Positions 26,746 through 34,614 of a DNA stretch of 64,000 nt are shown here, piece by piece. Position numbers and translations under genes: made by a program. A model generated the notes under the pieces. That model ran no database searches. It worked only from the letters and a program-made list of their open reading frames with translations, and had not been told where the DNA came from. The first letter of the stretch is position 1; each line of letters opens with the position of its first letter. Source of the stretch: an uncultured Lachnospiraceae bacterium (lineage in GTDB: Bacteria; Bacillota; Clostridia; Lachnospirales; Lachnospiraceae); the NCBI GenBank assembly GCA_910577645.1, contig CAJTOL010000003.1:1-64000 (forward strand), written 5' to 3'.

Positions 26746-27063
26746 GAAAAAACGGTAAATTCTCATCCGAACCCGCACGGCATCTCGAATTCCCAATTTC
26801 CCGATTGCCTCCACAGGCAGTCCTCCCACTTCAGCAGCAACCACCTTTGCAAACCGCATAGGCATATCTGCATAGACACTCTCAGTACCGCCCATGGCGG
26901 TATAAGTATCAAGCAGGTTGCACAGCTTGTCAAAATCCATCTCCCGCAGGCTTCTAAGGTCAAGCTCTGTAATGGCGCTTCCCTCAAACTCAATAGGGGA
27001 TTCCAGTTTATATAAGAGATAATCTTCTTTCTCTTTCGGCTTAACTACTTTCTTGTTTTCCAT
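26731..27063 (-). CDS. phage tail assembly chaperone (gpE-like)
   Basis: A 110-residue protein: charged N-terminus, then LESPIEFEGSAITELDLRSL, a conserved start of the tail assembly chaperone (Phage_TAC) family, and a C-terminus VRMRIYRFFYLSE where frameshifting is predicted. It should be made in two forms, the short one and a longer fusion, that coat the tape measure during tail assembly. Confidence 0.82.
   Translation of the reverse strand: MENKKVVKPKEKEDYLLYKLESPIEFEGSAITELDLRSLREMDFDKLCNLLDTYTAMGGTESVYADMPMRFAKVVAAEVGGLPVEAIGKLGIRDAVRVRMRIYRFFYLSE
26746..26752 (-). promoter_or_regulatory. slippery heptamer T TTT TTC for programmed -1 frameshift
   Basis: In the zero frame of the gpE-like gene the codons CGT TTT TTC place the canonical slippery sequence T TTT TTC 12 bases before the zero-frame stop codon (TAA, 26731-26733). 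A -1 slip fuses gpE to the open extension ending at 26534. A stem-loop downstream was not verified. Confidence 0.75.
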
Positions 27064-27084
27064 AAATTTTGCTCCTCCTTCACA

Positions 27085-27603
27085 TTAGCACATGTCCCGC
27101 ACTTCCTTTAAGATATCTTTTCCATTTAACGTATAAATGCTGTTCATCTTGTCAATTTCCAAAGCCACCACATCATCCAGCACAACCTTGTAACGGGTTA
27201 AATTCATCTTAATGCTGGCATCCATCTTCCCGCCTGCTTTCATGGTACCTGGGTTAATCTCGCTGACGGTTCCTCCCATAGTAATGGCAACAGAAGTATA
27301 TACGATCTTCTGGGTTGCCGGATCGATTCCCTGAAGCCCCCCGCGAATGGTCAAAAGTTCTCCCCCTGTAGGATCCGCCATGGAAAAGAGATCCCGATTT
27401 ACCGTGAGAAAATTAATCTGCACCTCCATATTGTCTGTGAGTCCAACTACTGGAACATCCAGGTTTCCCCCTGTCCCGGCTCCTTCCTGACTGTCAACCA
27501 GATATGTAATCGTAGGAAGCGTTATTTCACCGCTGAGTCCAATTAATTTATTTCCTCCCCGGTACACGTTGTATCGATTCACTACCTGCGGCACTTTTAT
27601 CAT
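27085..27603 (-). CDS. major tail tube protein
   Basis: A 172-residue protein beginning MIKVPQVVNRYNVYRGGNKL, with GLSGEITLPTITY and the central YTSVAITMGGTVSEINPGTM: the P2 gpFII-type tube subunit. The four-base overlap with the sheath gene is normal for this pair. Confidence 0.9.
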   Translation of the reverse strand: MIKVPQVVNRYNVYRGGNKLIGLSGEITLPTITYLVDSQEGAGTGGNLDVPVVGLTDNMEVQINFLTVNRDLFSMADPTGGELLTIRGGLQGIDPATQKIVYTSVAITMGGTVSEINPGTMKAGGKMDASIKMNLTRYKVVLDDVVALEIDKMNSIYTLNGKDILKEVRDMC

Positions 27604-29114
27604 GCTTCAACCTCCCCTACAATGGCTTTCCTGAGAGTCTCCATATCAAATTCTTCTGTAGCGGCAATGTACTCCATAGGAGTGAAAGGCGCTACCATAA
27701 TCCGGACTTTCACATGGCCATTTAATAAATCTTCATCCAAATTATCTTCTTTTATGTACTCCATTTTTATCCCGGCGCATCTGCCCTGGCTTACCAAGCT
27801 GTTTCCCCAGGTGTTGAACCGGTTTACCATGTCGTCAATGTTAATCCGGTTCATTCCCTGATCCAGCATACTGCTAAATTCGATCATGAAATAGTTGGCC
27901 ACAAAAGAGAACATTCTTCTGCATCCGATCCATCTATCCTTGGGGTCTTGAATCTTCGGATAGCATCCGGTATTGTTTCCGAAGCTCTTCCAGCCGCTGT
28001 CATTTAATGCAGTAACCACACCGTCCCCATTTACATAAGCAGCCTGGGTCTGGTCGAGAATTACTTCTGTACCATCTTCTAATACAGCCCCATCCGCCTG
28101 CAGCTCTTTGTTGGATGGGTAAAGATATGGGACATCTCCATTGGTTGCCGTATAATAACTGGCCATGGCTCCATATACCGCCGAAAAAGCAATGTTTTTC
28201 CCATTCACAAGCAGCTCCGGCCATACTGCGATAGTATGAGGATCGGTCAGCCCTGCTTTCTCTTTTTCAATTCCACACTCTGTATACCGTTTTACTTTGC
28301 TGGTATCCAAATCAATCACACATTCGCAGCGCAGGCCGCCGTTTTCGTCTCTGCATTTCTCCTGAATCGCAGCAGCCACGTTGGAATTTTTGCTCCAGGA
28401 AGGTGCAAGAATCAGGCCGGGCGGGCAATGAAACATGGTATATATTTTGCGGATTAATTCAATCCCCGTATCCTTTCCTGCTTCAATATCCCTATAGCCG
28501 ATTATGTCTTCCTCTGTAACTAACTCAGGCGCCAGGCAGCTGCATGTTATTGCCACGCTTTTTAAATCATAGCCCTTTCCTGTGCTTAAAAAAGTAATCT
28601 GTACCTTTCCCTCTTCATCAAAGGTTGCAATGTAATCCTCATCAGGCTTTAATTCCGGTATTTCTCCTGGACTCCCTATCTGCGCGGAGCCAACGGCTGC
28701 CTTTCCTACTATGTTGGCTGTCCCGTCATTTAGTCTAATGCTGCCCGGCAGAATTCCTATTTCCTCCAGCTTTACAGTATGGTTGAATACCGGGTGAGTT
28801 TTTTCCTCCACTTCCTTAATGTGTTTCTTCGGATCCAGTACATTAATAAAAATTATGGGATAAACCCGAAATTGTTTAAAGGAAGCGTACATGCTTTGAC
28901 ACAGTGTATACGACTGCCAGTCTTCCGAATACCCCAGAGCTTTAACGGCCTCTTCATAACTGCCAACCATAACCGGCCGGTTTACCACCGCTTCCGGATT
29001 CTGGGCTAAATTAATTGGAGCTGTCCCAACTACAACCTGAACACCATATTTGGTGGCCAGCGGGCGCTGATAGGATGTGCTTTTTTCTTCCACCGCAATC
29101 CTGTGATTATACAT
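27600..29114 (-). CDS. phage tail sheath protein
   Basis: A 504-residue contractile sheath subunit. Family landmarks include EVILDQTQAAYVNGDGVVTA, SFGNNTGCYPKIQDPKDRW and the C-terminal VRIMVAPFTPMEYIAATEEF. It forms the outer sheath whose contraction drives the tube through the envelope, defining this as a myovirus-type phage. Confidence 0.95.
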   Translation of the reverse strand: MYNHRIAVEEKSTSYQRPLATKYGVQVVVGTAPINLAQNPEAVVNRPVMVGSYEEAVKALGYSEDWQSYTLCQSMYASFKQFRVYPIIFINVLDPKKHIKEVEEKTHPVFNHTVKLEEIGILPGSIRLNDGTANIVGKAAVGSAQIGSPGEIPELKPDEDYIATFDEEGKVQITFLSTGKGYDLKSVAITCSCLAPELVTEEDIIGYRDIEAGKDTGIELIRKIYTMFHCPPGLILAPSWSKNSNVAAAIQEKCRDENGGLRCECVIDLDTSKVKRYTECGIEKEKAGLTDPHTIAVWPELLVNGKNIAFSAVYGAMASYYTATNGDVPYLYPSNKELQADGAVLEDGTEVILDQTQAAYVNGDGVVTALNDSGWKSFGNNTGCYPKIQDPKDRWIGCRRMFSFVANYFMIEFSSMLDQGMNRINIDDMVNRFNTWGNSLVSQGRCAGIKMEYIKEDNLDEDLLNGHVKVRIMVAPFTPMEYIAATEEFDMETLRKAIVGEVEA

Positions 29115-29373
29115 GATCCCCTACCTCCTGCTTCTTTTCTTCTGCACGCTTATACAAAGCATTAAGTTCACTGCCTTCTCTCCTTAATGCCTTTCTGCTT
29201 TCTGCCAGATTCTCTACGGGGACAAGCAAGCCTTCTAAAAAAGGAATTCCTTTTATCAATGCTTCTAATTTTGGCGGAAGCTGCCCCCTAAACACAGTCC
29301 CTTTCTGGACTATTCCATAATAAGACGGCCCCAGGTACACCCGGGCCGTCTCCTCCCTCTTATTCTCCTGCAA
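29107..29373 (-). CDS. phage protein, unknown
   Basis: An 88-residue protein with a central LPPKLEALIKGIPFLEGLLV and a helical charged C-terminus. No family is recognised. It overlaps the sheath gene by 8 bp and the collagen-like gene by 14 bp, so it belongs to the tail operon. Confidence 0.6.
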   Translation of the reverse strand: MQENKREETARVYLGPSYYGIVQKGTVFRGQLPPKLEALIKGIPFLEGLLVPVENLAESRKALRREGSELNALYKRAEEKKQEVGDHV

Positions 29374-29692
29374 GGTTTTCTCCTCCTTCTGTCATGGTAA
29401 TATCATGGGGAACCCCATCCGTATCAGTCCAAGTACCGCCAGTCACTTTTCCTTCTGCCGATACAGTAAGGGCAATTGATTGAATTCCTACGCCGTCAGC
29501 GCCAGGTTCTCCTGGAGTCCCCTGTTCTCCCTGGGGGCCTTGCTCTCCCTGGGGCCCCTGTTCTCCTCGAATCCCCTGCTCTCCCTGAGGACCGGCAGGG
29601 CCCTCCTGATGACTGGCAAGCCCTTCTTCTATATGGTTCATCCTGTCCGCCGTAATAATGTCTCCTGTTTTCCAGTTCTGTTTTGTATACAT
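29360..29692 (-). CDS. collagen-like Gly-X-Y phage protein
   Basis: A 110-residue protein. The N-terminus MYTKQNWKTGDIITADRMNH resembles the attachment domains of phage fibres. Residues 32-70 are ten or so Gly-X-Y triplets (GPAGPQGEQGIRGEQGPQGE and so on), which form a collagen triple helix. The C-terminus (GIQSIALTVSAEGKVTGGTW) resembles trimerising phage fibre caps. A short fibre or decorating protein is the likely role. Confidence 0.75.
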   Translation of the reverse strand: MYTKQNWKTGDIITADRMNHIEEGLASHQEGPAGPQGEQGIRGEQGPQGEQGPQGEQGTPGEPGADGVGIQSIALTVSAEGKVTGGTWTDTDGVPHDITMTEGGENLAGE

Positions 29693-29710
29693 ATTTTTTC
29701 CTCTCTTTCT

Positions 29711-30193
29711 TCAAAGCTCTGCTTTTACATCCGGAAGATTCCACTGCATCTCAATGCCTGTAAAAAACTGTGGCCAGCTGCTTGCTTCCGGATATGCTAC
29801 TTTCATTTTCCTCTCACAATAGTAATAATCATGGAGCACCGGATTGCTCCGGAAACGGTTCACCAGCCGCTCCACTGCAACCGTTACATTTTTCCAGCCT
29901 GTCATTTCCATGTTTTCATCTCTGGCAGCAAGAAGAATCCATACTTTAGCCACAGCGCTTTCCTCTTCATATTCAATTTCATCAATCTGAACCAAAAAAT
30001 ATGGAAATACTGCCAGCTCCCAATCCGGTTCTTCCCTTTCTGGATCCCATCCAACAGAGACCGGATGAAATGGCAGCTCATAAGGATATCCTTTGATTGA
30101 CGCCTGCTTTCCCTGGTAATCAACAAAAGAAACATCTTTTAAGATTATCTCGATCTCTGCTACCAGGCGGGTTATAAAGTCGTTGATTGTCAT
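29711..30193 (-). CDS. phage tail terminator/completion-like protein
   Basis: A 160-residue protein beginning MTINDFITRLVAEIEIILKD. Size, position between the minor tail protein Z-like gene and the tail genes, and the alternating strand pattern suggest a tail terminator; no strong family match is claimed. Overlaps the upstream gene by 4 bp. Confidence 0.55.
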   Translation of the reverse strand: MTINDFITRLVAEIEIILKDVSFVDYQGKQASIKGYPYELPFHPVSVGWDPEREEPDWELAVFPYFLVQIDEIEYEEESAVAKVWILLAARDENMEMTGWKNVTVAVERLVNRFRSNPVLHDYYYCERKMKVAYPEASSWPQFFTGIEMQWNLPDVKAEL

Positions 30194-30774
30194 TGCATAA
30201 TCCTTTCTGCTAAATGGAAGATACGCCTTCTCAGCTCATCTTCTTTATCCTCTTTCATATCACGAAAAACCATCTCCGCAAGTTTTGCTTGCCCCGGGCC
30301 ATGAAATGCTTTAATTGGATATCGTTCTTTTCCTTTTCTTTGAAATAAATTTGTATAGCTATGCTCATTACCATCGGAATCTTCTTGTGTAGCAGTAGTT
30401 ATAAATGCTTTTAAACCATTGCTTTTCTTTAACTCCTCAAAGCCTCCCGCCCTCTCTACTTGGGCCTGCCCAGCTTTTCGAATTCCATTTTTTCTTGTAC
30501 GATAACCGGTTTTTAACGATATTGGATTGCCTTTTATCTTTATTTTTGCAGTGGGCTTAGATACCGTTGCTTTTTGGAGTTTTACATTTCCTTTTTTAAA
30601 ACGGCCTGATTTCAACGCATATCTTTGATATACATCTATGCGTATATCTTCCTCCGTCTGCCTTGCCATCTCATTTACCGCATCCTTAAGTCCCCGACGC
30701 ATTTCTTTTGGGGCCTGCTCCAGCTTAAGAAATACAGAATCAGGAACCTGAGTTTGTATTGTGACTATTCTCAT
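30190..30774 (-). CDS. minor tail protein Z-like / head-tail connector protein
   Basis: A 194-residue basic protein. An N-terminal AVNEMARQTEEDIRIDVYQR with YALKSGRFKKGNV and the following strands KPTAKIKIKGNPISLKTGYR match prophage minor tail protein Z (GPZ/gp10-like). It joins tail and head in related phages. Confidence 0.7.
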   Translation of the reverse strand: MRIVTIQTQVPDSVFLKLEQAPKEMRRGLKDAVNEMARQTEEDIRIDVYQRYALKSGRFKKGNVKLQKATVSKPTAKIKIKGNPISLKTGYRTRKNGIRKAGQAQVERAGGFEELKKSNGLKAFITTATQEDSDGNEHSYTNLFQRKGKERYPIKAFHGPGQAKLAEMVFRDMKEDKEDELRRRIFHLAERIMQ

Positions 30775-31100
30775 TTCCTTCTCGCCTCCAGGCTAATACT
30801 GTAAATTCCGGATTCATTCCCCGCCTCTATTACAATATAGCTTCTTCCGTCTAATACCAGCACCTGATCCGGCTCCGGCTGCGGGCCAAAGTCTTTTGCA
30901 GCAACATAAAAGAGCAAGGATTTTTGGTGAGTACCATCCCTGCCCCTTCCAAATTGTTTCTTCTCTCTTTCTGTAAGTTCCTCCTCATCAATAATAATAC
31001 ACATTTCCCGCCCGGAAACCATGTGTTTTTCCCCAAATTCTTCCGGGTTTAAAAACACTCTTTTAATATCTTTCTTTACAATTTCTTTAAAACTCAACAT
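30771..31100 (-). CDS. head-tail joining protein, unknown family
   Basis: A 109-residue protein, MLSFKEIVKKDIKRVFLNPE and onward, with a beta-rich second half (DQVLVLDGRSYIVIEAGNES). Size, order and pattern resemble lambda gpFII-like head-tail connectors; this is an inference from position. Confidence 0.6.
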   Translation of the reverse strand: MLSFKEIVKKDIKRVFLNPEEFGEKHMVSGREMCIIIDEEELTEREKKQFGRGRDGTHQKSLLFYVAAKDFGPQPEPDQVLVLDGRSYIVIEAGNESGIYSISLEARRK

Positions 31101-31104
31101 ATTG

Positions 31105-31434
31105 TCACCCTAACAACTTTACTTTTGCAGTAAGAGCACTGGCTGCTGCGTCTTCCACCACATAGCCCATTACGGTCTCTGTAGCCTTTACAATCCCGTC
31201 TTCTTCTGTAAAAGCGATATTGTCGCCGACAGTTAAAGTCTCTCCGGCTTTCTTGGGAATCTCAAATACCCCTACAACATGAAGAGCTCCCAATTCCCCC
31301 GGCTCCATGTCGCATCCGGCAATGCCTAACCGGTTCCCCAAAAGGAGCACCGTGTTAGCCGGGATTTTAGACTGTGTATTATTTACGTAATTTAACGCCT
31401 CACCTTTTTGAATATATACCGCTGTTTTCATCAT
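31105..31434 (-). CDS. DUF2190 capsid decoration-like protein
   Basis: A 109-residue beta protein with the DUF2190 pattern: ALNYVNNTQSKIPANTVLLL, GVFEIPKKAGETLTVGDNIA, and ending AKVKLLG. Located directly after the major capsid gene, where decoration proteins usually lie. Confidence 0.85.
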   Translation of the reverse strand: MMKTAVYIQKGEALNYVNNTQSKIPANTVLLLGNRLGIAGCDMEPGELGALHVVGVFEIPKKAGETLTVGDNIAFTEEDGIVKATETVMGYVVEDAAASALTAKVKLLG

Positions 31435-31451
31435 AGCCTTTCTCCACCTCC

Positions 31452-32954
31452 TTATGCTAATGCGATTGGGGATTCCAGCTGAACTCCCGGATTCTTAACA
31501 ATTCCCCGATAATCCAGTACCGTAATTCCCCAGTCCAGATATACGTCCCAGATAAATCCTAACTGTCCCGGAGCCTCCATACGCCGGATGTTAGGGACTT
31601 CCTGGCCATTGAGGTAGTCCACCTGGATGAAGTCCGAATCTGCCGTATCCCCTACCATGAACCAGGGAATTGCCCCATTTGCAACCTGGGCATTTAAAGT
31701 AGGATCTTCTACCACCCGAATTTGTTCCCGGTACTGATACAAGGGATTTACATCCCCGGACGCGCTGACAGTCTGAGAGTTAAATAATGTATACATGGCA
31801 AATTTATAGCCCAATGGCACTATAATAGAGCCCGGACGGATTAAAATCGCCTGGTTATCTTTCGTCAAGTGACCGCCTAAAGCTAAAATCATAGTCTGCA
31901 CCGCCTCACGGGTAACACTGGTTCCCTTAGCCAGCAGGTTTTTATGCTCTGTTGAAAACAGATTTTTATTGTCGTAGATTTTAGGATTTCCAGTAAGGAC
32001 CTTATATACTTGATTATTAATAGTAACTCTGGCAGCACGGGCAGCATTTCTCGGAAGAGTAGTAACAACTCCCATATCATCATTGATAAAAGCCTTCCGG
32101 GACATGGTGAACTGACGACCGTAGGTCTTTAACTGTCTCTGAGGCAGTTTTTCATCAACCGGAACCGTATGCTTTAATTCCCCATTTTCCGGGACCTCCA
32201 AAAATTCTCCGAAGCTGCCCTGCACATAATAATTATCTGCCTTTTTGAAATCAGACAAGGTGCCTTTGGTAGTAAACTGATCGAAGGTTACCGCGGCTGT
32301 TTTATGCCCTTCTACATAAGCTTTATTGATTACCTGATCCATAATTGCCGGAAAAGCTGATGTGGGGTTGTAATAAGATCTACGTAACGTTTCCTCAAAT
32401 AGTTCGTTAGGATCCATCATGTAGAAGTTACGTCCCTCTGTATTACCTTCCTGAACCAAACAGCTTGCCGCAATCGTTCTCAGAGATGCCCCTCTAAATT
32501 CATTGGAACCTGGCGCCGGATTTGTAATGGAAATATTATTCCTTAATAAGATGCCGTCTGCAATCGCATTTCTCCGCTTATCCTCTGCATCCTCTGTGAC
32601 TCTGGCGGAAACAGGGGAGCCTGTTCTCTGAAGTTGTTCCAAAACTTCTTTCCTTACCTGATCAATCGTATGTCCCCCAGAAACATAAGGCTCCGGATCT
32701 ACTCCAAATTGCCTGCACAGAGAATTAATGCTGCTAATCCTTGTACGTTCTTCTAAAGCCGCCCTCTGCTCACCTGCTTCTCCTGTTTCATCTTCCGGAT
32801 TTCCTCTTTCTCTGCTGTCTATCAGCTCATCAATCTGACGCTGAAGATTGTCAAACTCTTCCTGTTCTGCGTCCGTCAATCCCCGGCTTTCACTTTTAGC
32901 CAACTCTATGAGCTGGCGCTGTCTGGCAAACATTTCTTTTAAATTCATTTTCAT
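31452..32954 (-). CDS. HK97-type major capsid protein
   Basis: A 500-residue capsid precursor. Residues 1-65 form a coiled-coil delta/scaffold domain (MKMNLKEMFARQRQLIELAK and LTDAEQEEFDNLQRQIDELI). The shell domain includes YGRQFTMSRKAFINDDMG, LFSTEHKNLLAKGTSVTREA and a C-terminal WGITVLDYRGIVKNPG. The combined region resembles prohead protease/major capsid fusions, but a separate protease gene exists upstream at 33958-34626. Confidence 0.92.
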   Translation of the reverse strand: MKMNLKEMFARQRQLIELAKSESRGLTDAEQEEFDNLQRQIDELIDSRERGNPEDETGEAGEQRAALEERTRISSINSLCRQFGVDPEPYVSGGHTIDQVRKEVLEQLQRTGSPVSARVTEDAEDKRRNAIADGILLRNNISITNPAPGSNEFRGASLRTIAASCLVQEGNTEGRNFYMMDPNELFEETLRRSYYNPTSAFPAIMDQVINKAYVEGHKTAAVTFDQFTTKGTLSDFKKADNYYVQGSFGEFLEVPENGELKHTVPVDEKLPQRQLKTYGRQFTMSRKAFINDDMGVVTTLPRNAARAARVTINNQVYKVLTGNPKIYDNKNLFSTEHKNLLAKGTSVTREAVQTMILALGGHLTKDNQAILIRPGSIIVPLGYKFAMYTLFNSQTVSASGDVNPLYQYREQIRVVEDPTLNAQVANGAIPWFMVGDTADSDFIQVDYLNGQEVPNIRRMEAPGQLGFIWDVYLDWGITVLDYRGIVKNPGVQLESPIALA

Positions 32955-32963
32955 TCGCTCCTT

Positions 32964-33209
32964 TTACATAAAAATTTTGGCTGCTTTCAGTTTCTCAATA
33001 AGACCATTAAAGTCTTCCTGTGTAGGCGCGGCCGTTGCCATCTCTGGCGCTTTCACCTGCTCAAACGGAAAATCCGGGGCAGAATCTGACGCCTGATAAT
33101 TCTCTGCAATAAAAGAGCAGATGTCCTCCAAATTGCCAGGGATTTCATCTGCTTCTTTTCCAGTCAGCGCCGCTGCTACCTCTTTCATTTTTGCTTCTAA
33201 ATTATTCAA
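32964..33209 (-). CDS. small phage protein upstream of capsid, unknown
   Basis: An 81-residue acidic helical protein, MNNLEAKMKEVAAALTGKEA and onward. No family is recognised. It precedes the capsid gene by 9 bp and could be a scaffold-like or head-completion helper. Confidence 0.6.
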   Translation of the reverse strand: MNNLEAKMKEVAAALTGKEADEIPGNLEDICSFIAENYQASDSAPDFPFEQVKAPEMATAAPTQEDFNGLIEKLKAAKIFM

Positions 33210-33276
33210 CTTCTCACCTCCTTGTATGGTATAAAAAGAACGTTCTCAATTGTCACGTAAAAATACGTGCTTTTTA

Positions 33277-33305
33277 TTGACATACGTACTTTTACGTAGT
33301 ACAAT
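33277..33305 (+). promoter_or_regulatory. promoter/operator of hicAB
   Basis: TTGACA (33277-33282), 17 bp, TACAAT (33300-33305). The spacer holds the inverted repeat TACGTA-CTTT-TACGTA, and CACGTA-AAAA-TACGTG lies just upstream (33254-33269). These are probable HicB operator sites that autoregulate the pair. Confidence 0.8.
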
Positions 33306-33335
33306 AATGTTATGATAAGGAAAGGAGCACAAAAG

Positions 33336-33524
33336 ATGCCGATGACCCCTCGTGAGATGATCAAGCATCTCAAACAAAATGGTTTTACAGAAGTCAGCCA
33401 AAATGGTTCTCATATAAAACTAAAAAATCAATCCACAGGCCGGCAGACTATAGTTCCTTATCATTCAAAGGCTCTGAAAAGGGGATTAGAACAAGAGATA
33501 TTAAAACAGGCGGGATTAAAATAG
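33336..33524 (+). CDS. hicA: HicA mRNA interferase toxin
   Basis: A 62-residue toxin starting MPMTPREMIKHLKQNGFTEV; AAAGGAG sits 8 bp upstream, so this start is preferred over an ATG eight codons earlier. The motif NGSHIKLKN contains the catalytic His, and the protein has the dsRBD-like HicA size. It degrades mRNA when free of HicB. On the opposite strand to all surrounding capsid genes. Confidence 0.93.
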   Translation: MPMTPREMIKHLKQNGFTEVSQNGSHIKLKNQSTGRQTIVPYHSKALKRGLEQEILKQAGLK

Positions 33525-33559
33525 CCCGCCCCTTTTCCTAATAATCAAGGAGGTATTTC

Positions 33560-33961
33560 ATGAGACAATATTTTTATCCTGCAATCTTCCACACTGCTGA
33601 GGAAGGGGGCTTCTGGGTTTCTTTTCCAGATCTTCCTGAATGTCTGACTGAAGGTGATTCTGCAGAAGACGCATACCAAATGGCGATTGAAGCTCTTGGC
33701 CTGGCTCTCACTGACCGCAGCTGTAACCAAGAGCCTATCCCAGTTCCTTCTGCACCCAATCAGATCCCCTTGGAGGACACTGACAGCCACATTGTCATCA
33801 TTCAATTCGACATGGAAGCCTACCAGAAAAAGCATAATTCCAGAGCTGTTAAAAAAACCCTTTCTATTCCAGAATGGTTAAATGAAGAAGCTATTGCTTT
33901 AGGAATTAACTTTTCTCAGGTTCTTCAAGAGGCATTGCTCACGAAAATACATTCCCGTTAA
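33560..33961 (+). CDS. hicB: HicB antitoxin
   Basis: A 133-residue antitoxin. Residues 1-60, FYPAIFHTAEEGGFWVSFPD with LPECLTEGDSAEDAYQMAI, form the HicB RNase H-like fold; the C-terminal part SIPEWLNEEAIALGINFSQV is a ribbon-helix-helix DNA-binding segment for autoregulation. Its ribosome site AAGGAGG is strong. The 3' end overlaps the prohead protease stop by 4 bp in convergent orientation. Confidence 0.93.
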   Translation: MRQYFYPAIFHTAEEGGFWVSFPDLPECLTEGDSAEDAYQMAIEALGLALTDRSCNQEPIPVPSAPNQIPLEDTDSHIVIIQFDMEAYQKKHNSRAVKKTLSIPEWLNEEAIALGINFSQVLQEALLTKIHSR

Positions 33962-34614
33962 AAAACTGCCGTCTGTCCCATCAGACGGCCTTTTGTTTCA
34001 TTTAGCTGAATCAACCGTTCAAGCGCAGAGAGTTCTGCAAACCGGCGCTGTTCCGGTTCATCCTCCAGGTTTCTCCCTATTCCGACCGTAGAGTCTGCCG
34101 GGACAGATACAACGCTGATTTCTAACGGAGTCCAATTTTTTGCAATATAACATGGTCCGGTAAAACGACCGTCTGAAGACTTTTTCCCTGTCGCGACCTC
34201 TTCCCAGACATCTACACTATACCCGACAGACACCCCTTTTAGAGTTCCTCTTTCCACTTTTTTCCGGATAATCTCTGTCTCGTCATCTTCATCAAACTCT
34301 ATTACTGCTTTTCCGCGGCCCTCTTCTATCCAGACCCGCTCTACTTTTCCCAATACCCGGTTGGTATTGTGATTAAATAAGACTACTCCAATATTTTCAA
34401 GCCGATCCAAATTTACGCATTTTTCGGAATGATCCAGAATCTCTACTCCATACCATCTGGTATATGGTTCCTCAGACGAAAAAGAAAGCTCAAATTTCCT
34501 CTCGTTCCCCTCTCCCTCAATAGCGCGGATTCCTGCGTTCATAAATCGATTTGGTTTAAAATCATTTTCACCCTGCGGATTTTTCTGCATGGGAACCTTT
34601 CTGCTTTTTATCAT
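33958..34614 (-). CDS. HK97-family prohead protease
   Basis: About 218 residues from MIKSRKVPMQ; an in-frame ATG four codons upstream is possible. The core VVLFNHNTNRVLGKVERVW, GTLKGVSVGYSVDVWEE and LEISVVSVPADSTVGIGR holds the Caudovirus prohead protease catalytic His and Ser. It cleaves the capsid delta domain. Its start overlaps the end of the portal gene by about 45 bp, so translation is coupled. Confidence 0.88.
   Translation of the reverse strand: MIKSRKVPMQKNPQGENDFKPNRFMNAGIRAIEGEGNERKFELSFSSEEPYTRWYGVEILDHSEKCVNLDRLENIGVVLFNHNTNRVLGKVERVWIEEGRGKAVIEFDEDDETEIIRKKVERGTLKGVSVGYSVDVWEEVATGKKSSDGRFTGPCYIAKNWTPLEISVVSVPADSTVGIGRNLEDEPEQRRFAELSALERLIQLNETKGRLMGQTAVF

Noticed and set aside
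33312..33335. Longer HicA start (eight codons upstream)
   Set aside because: The AAAGGAG ribosome site lies inside that longer frame and is correctly placed for the ATG at 33336.
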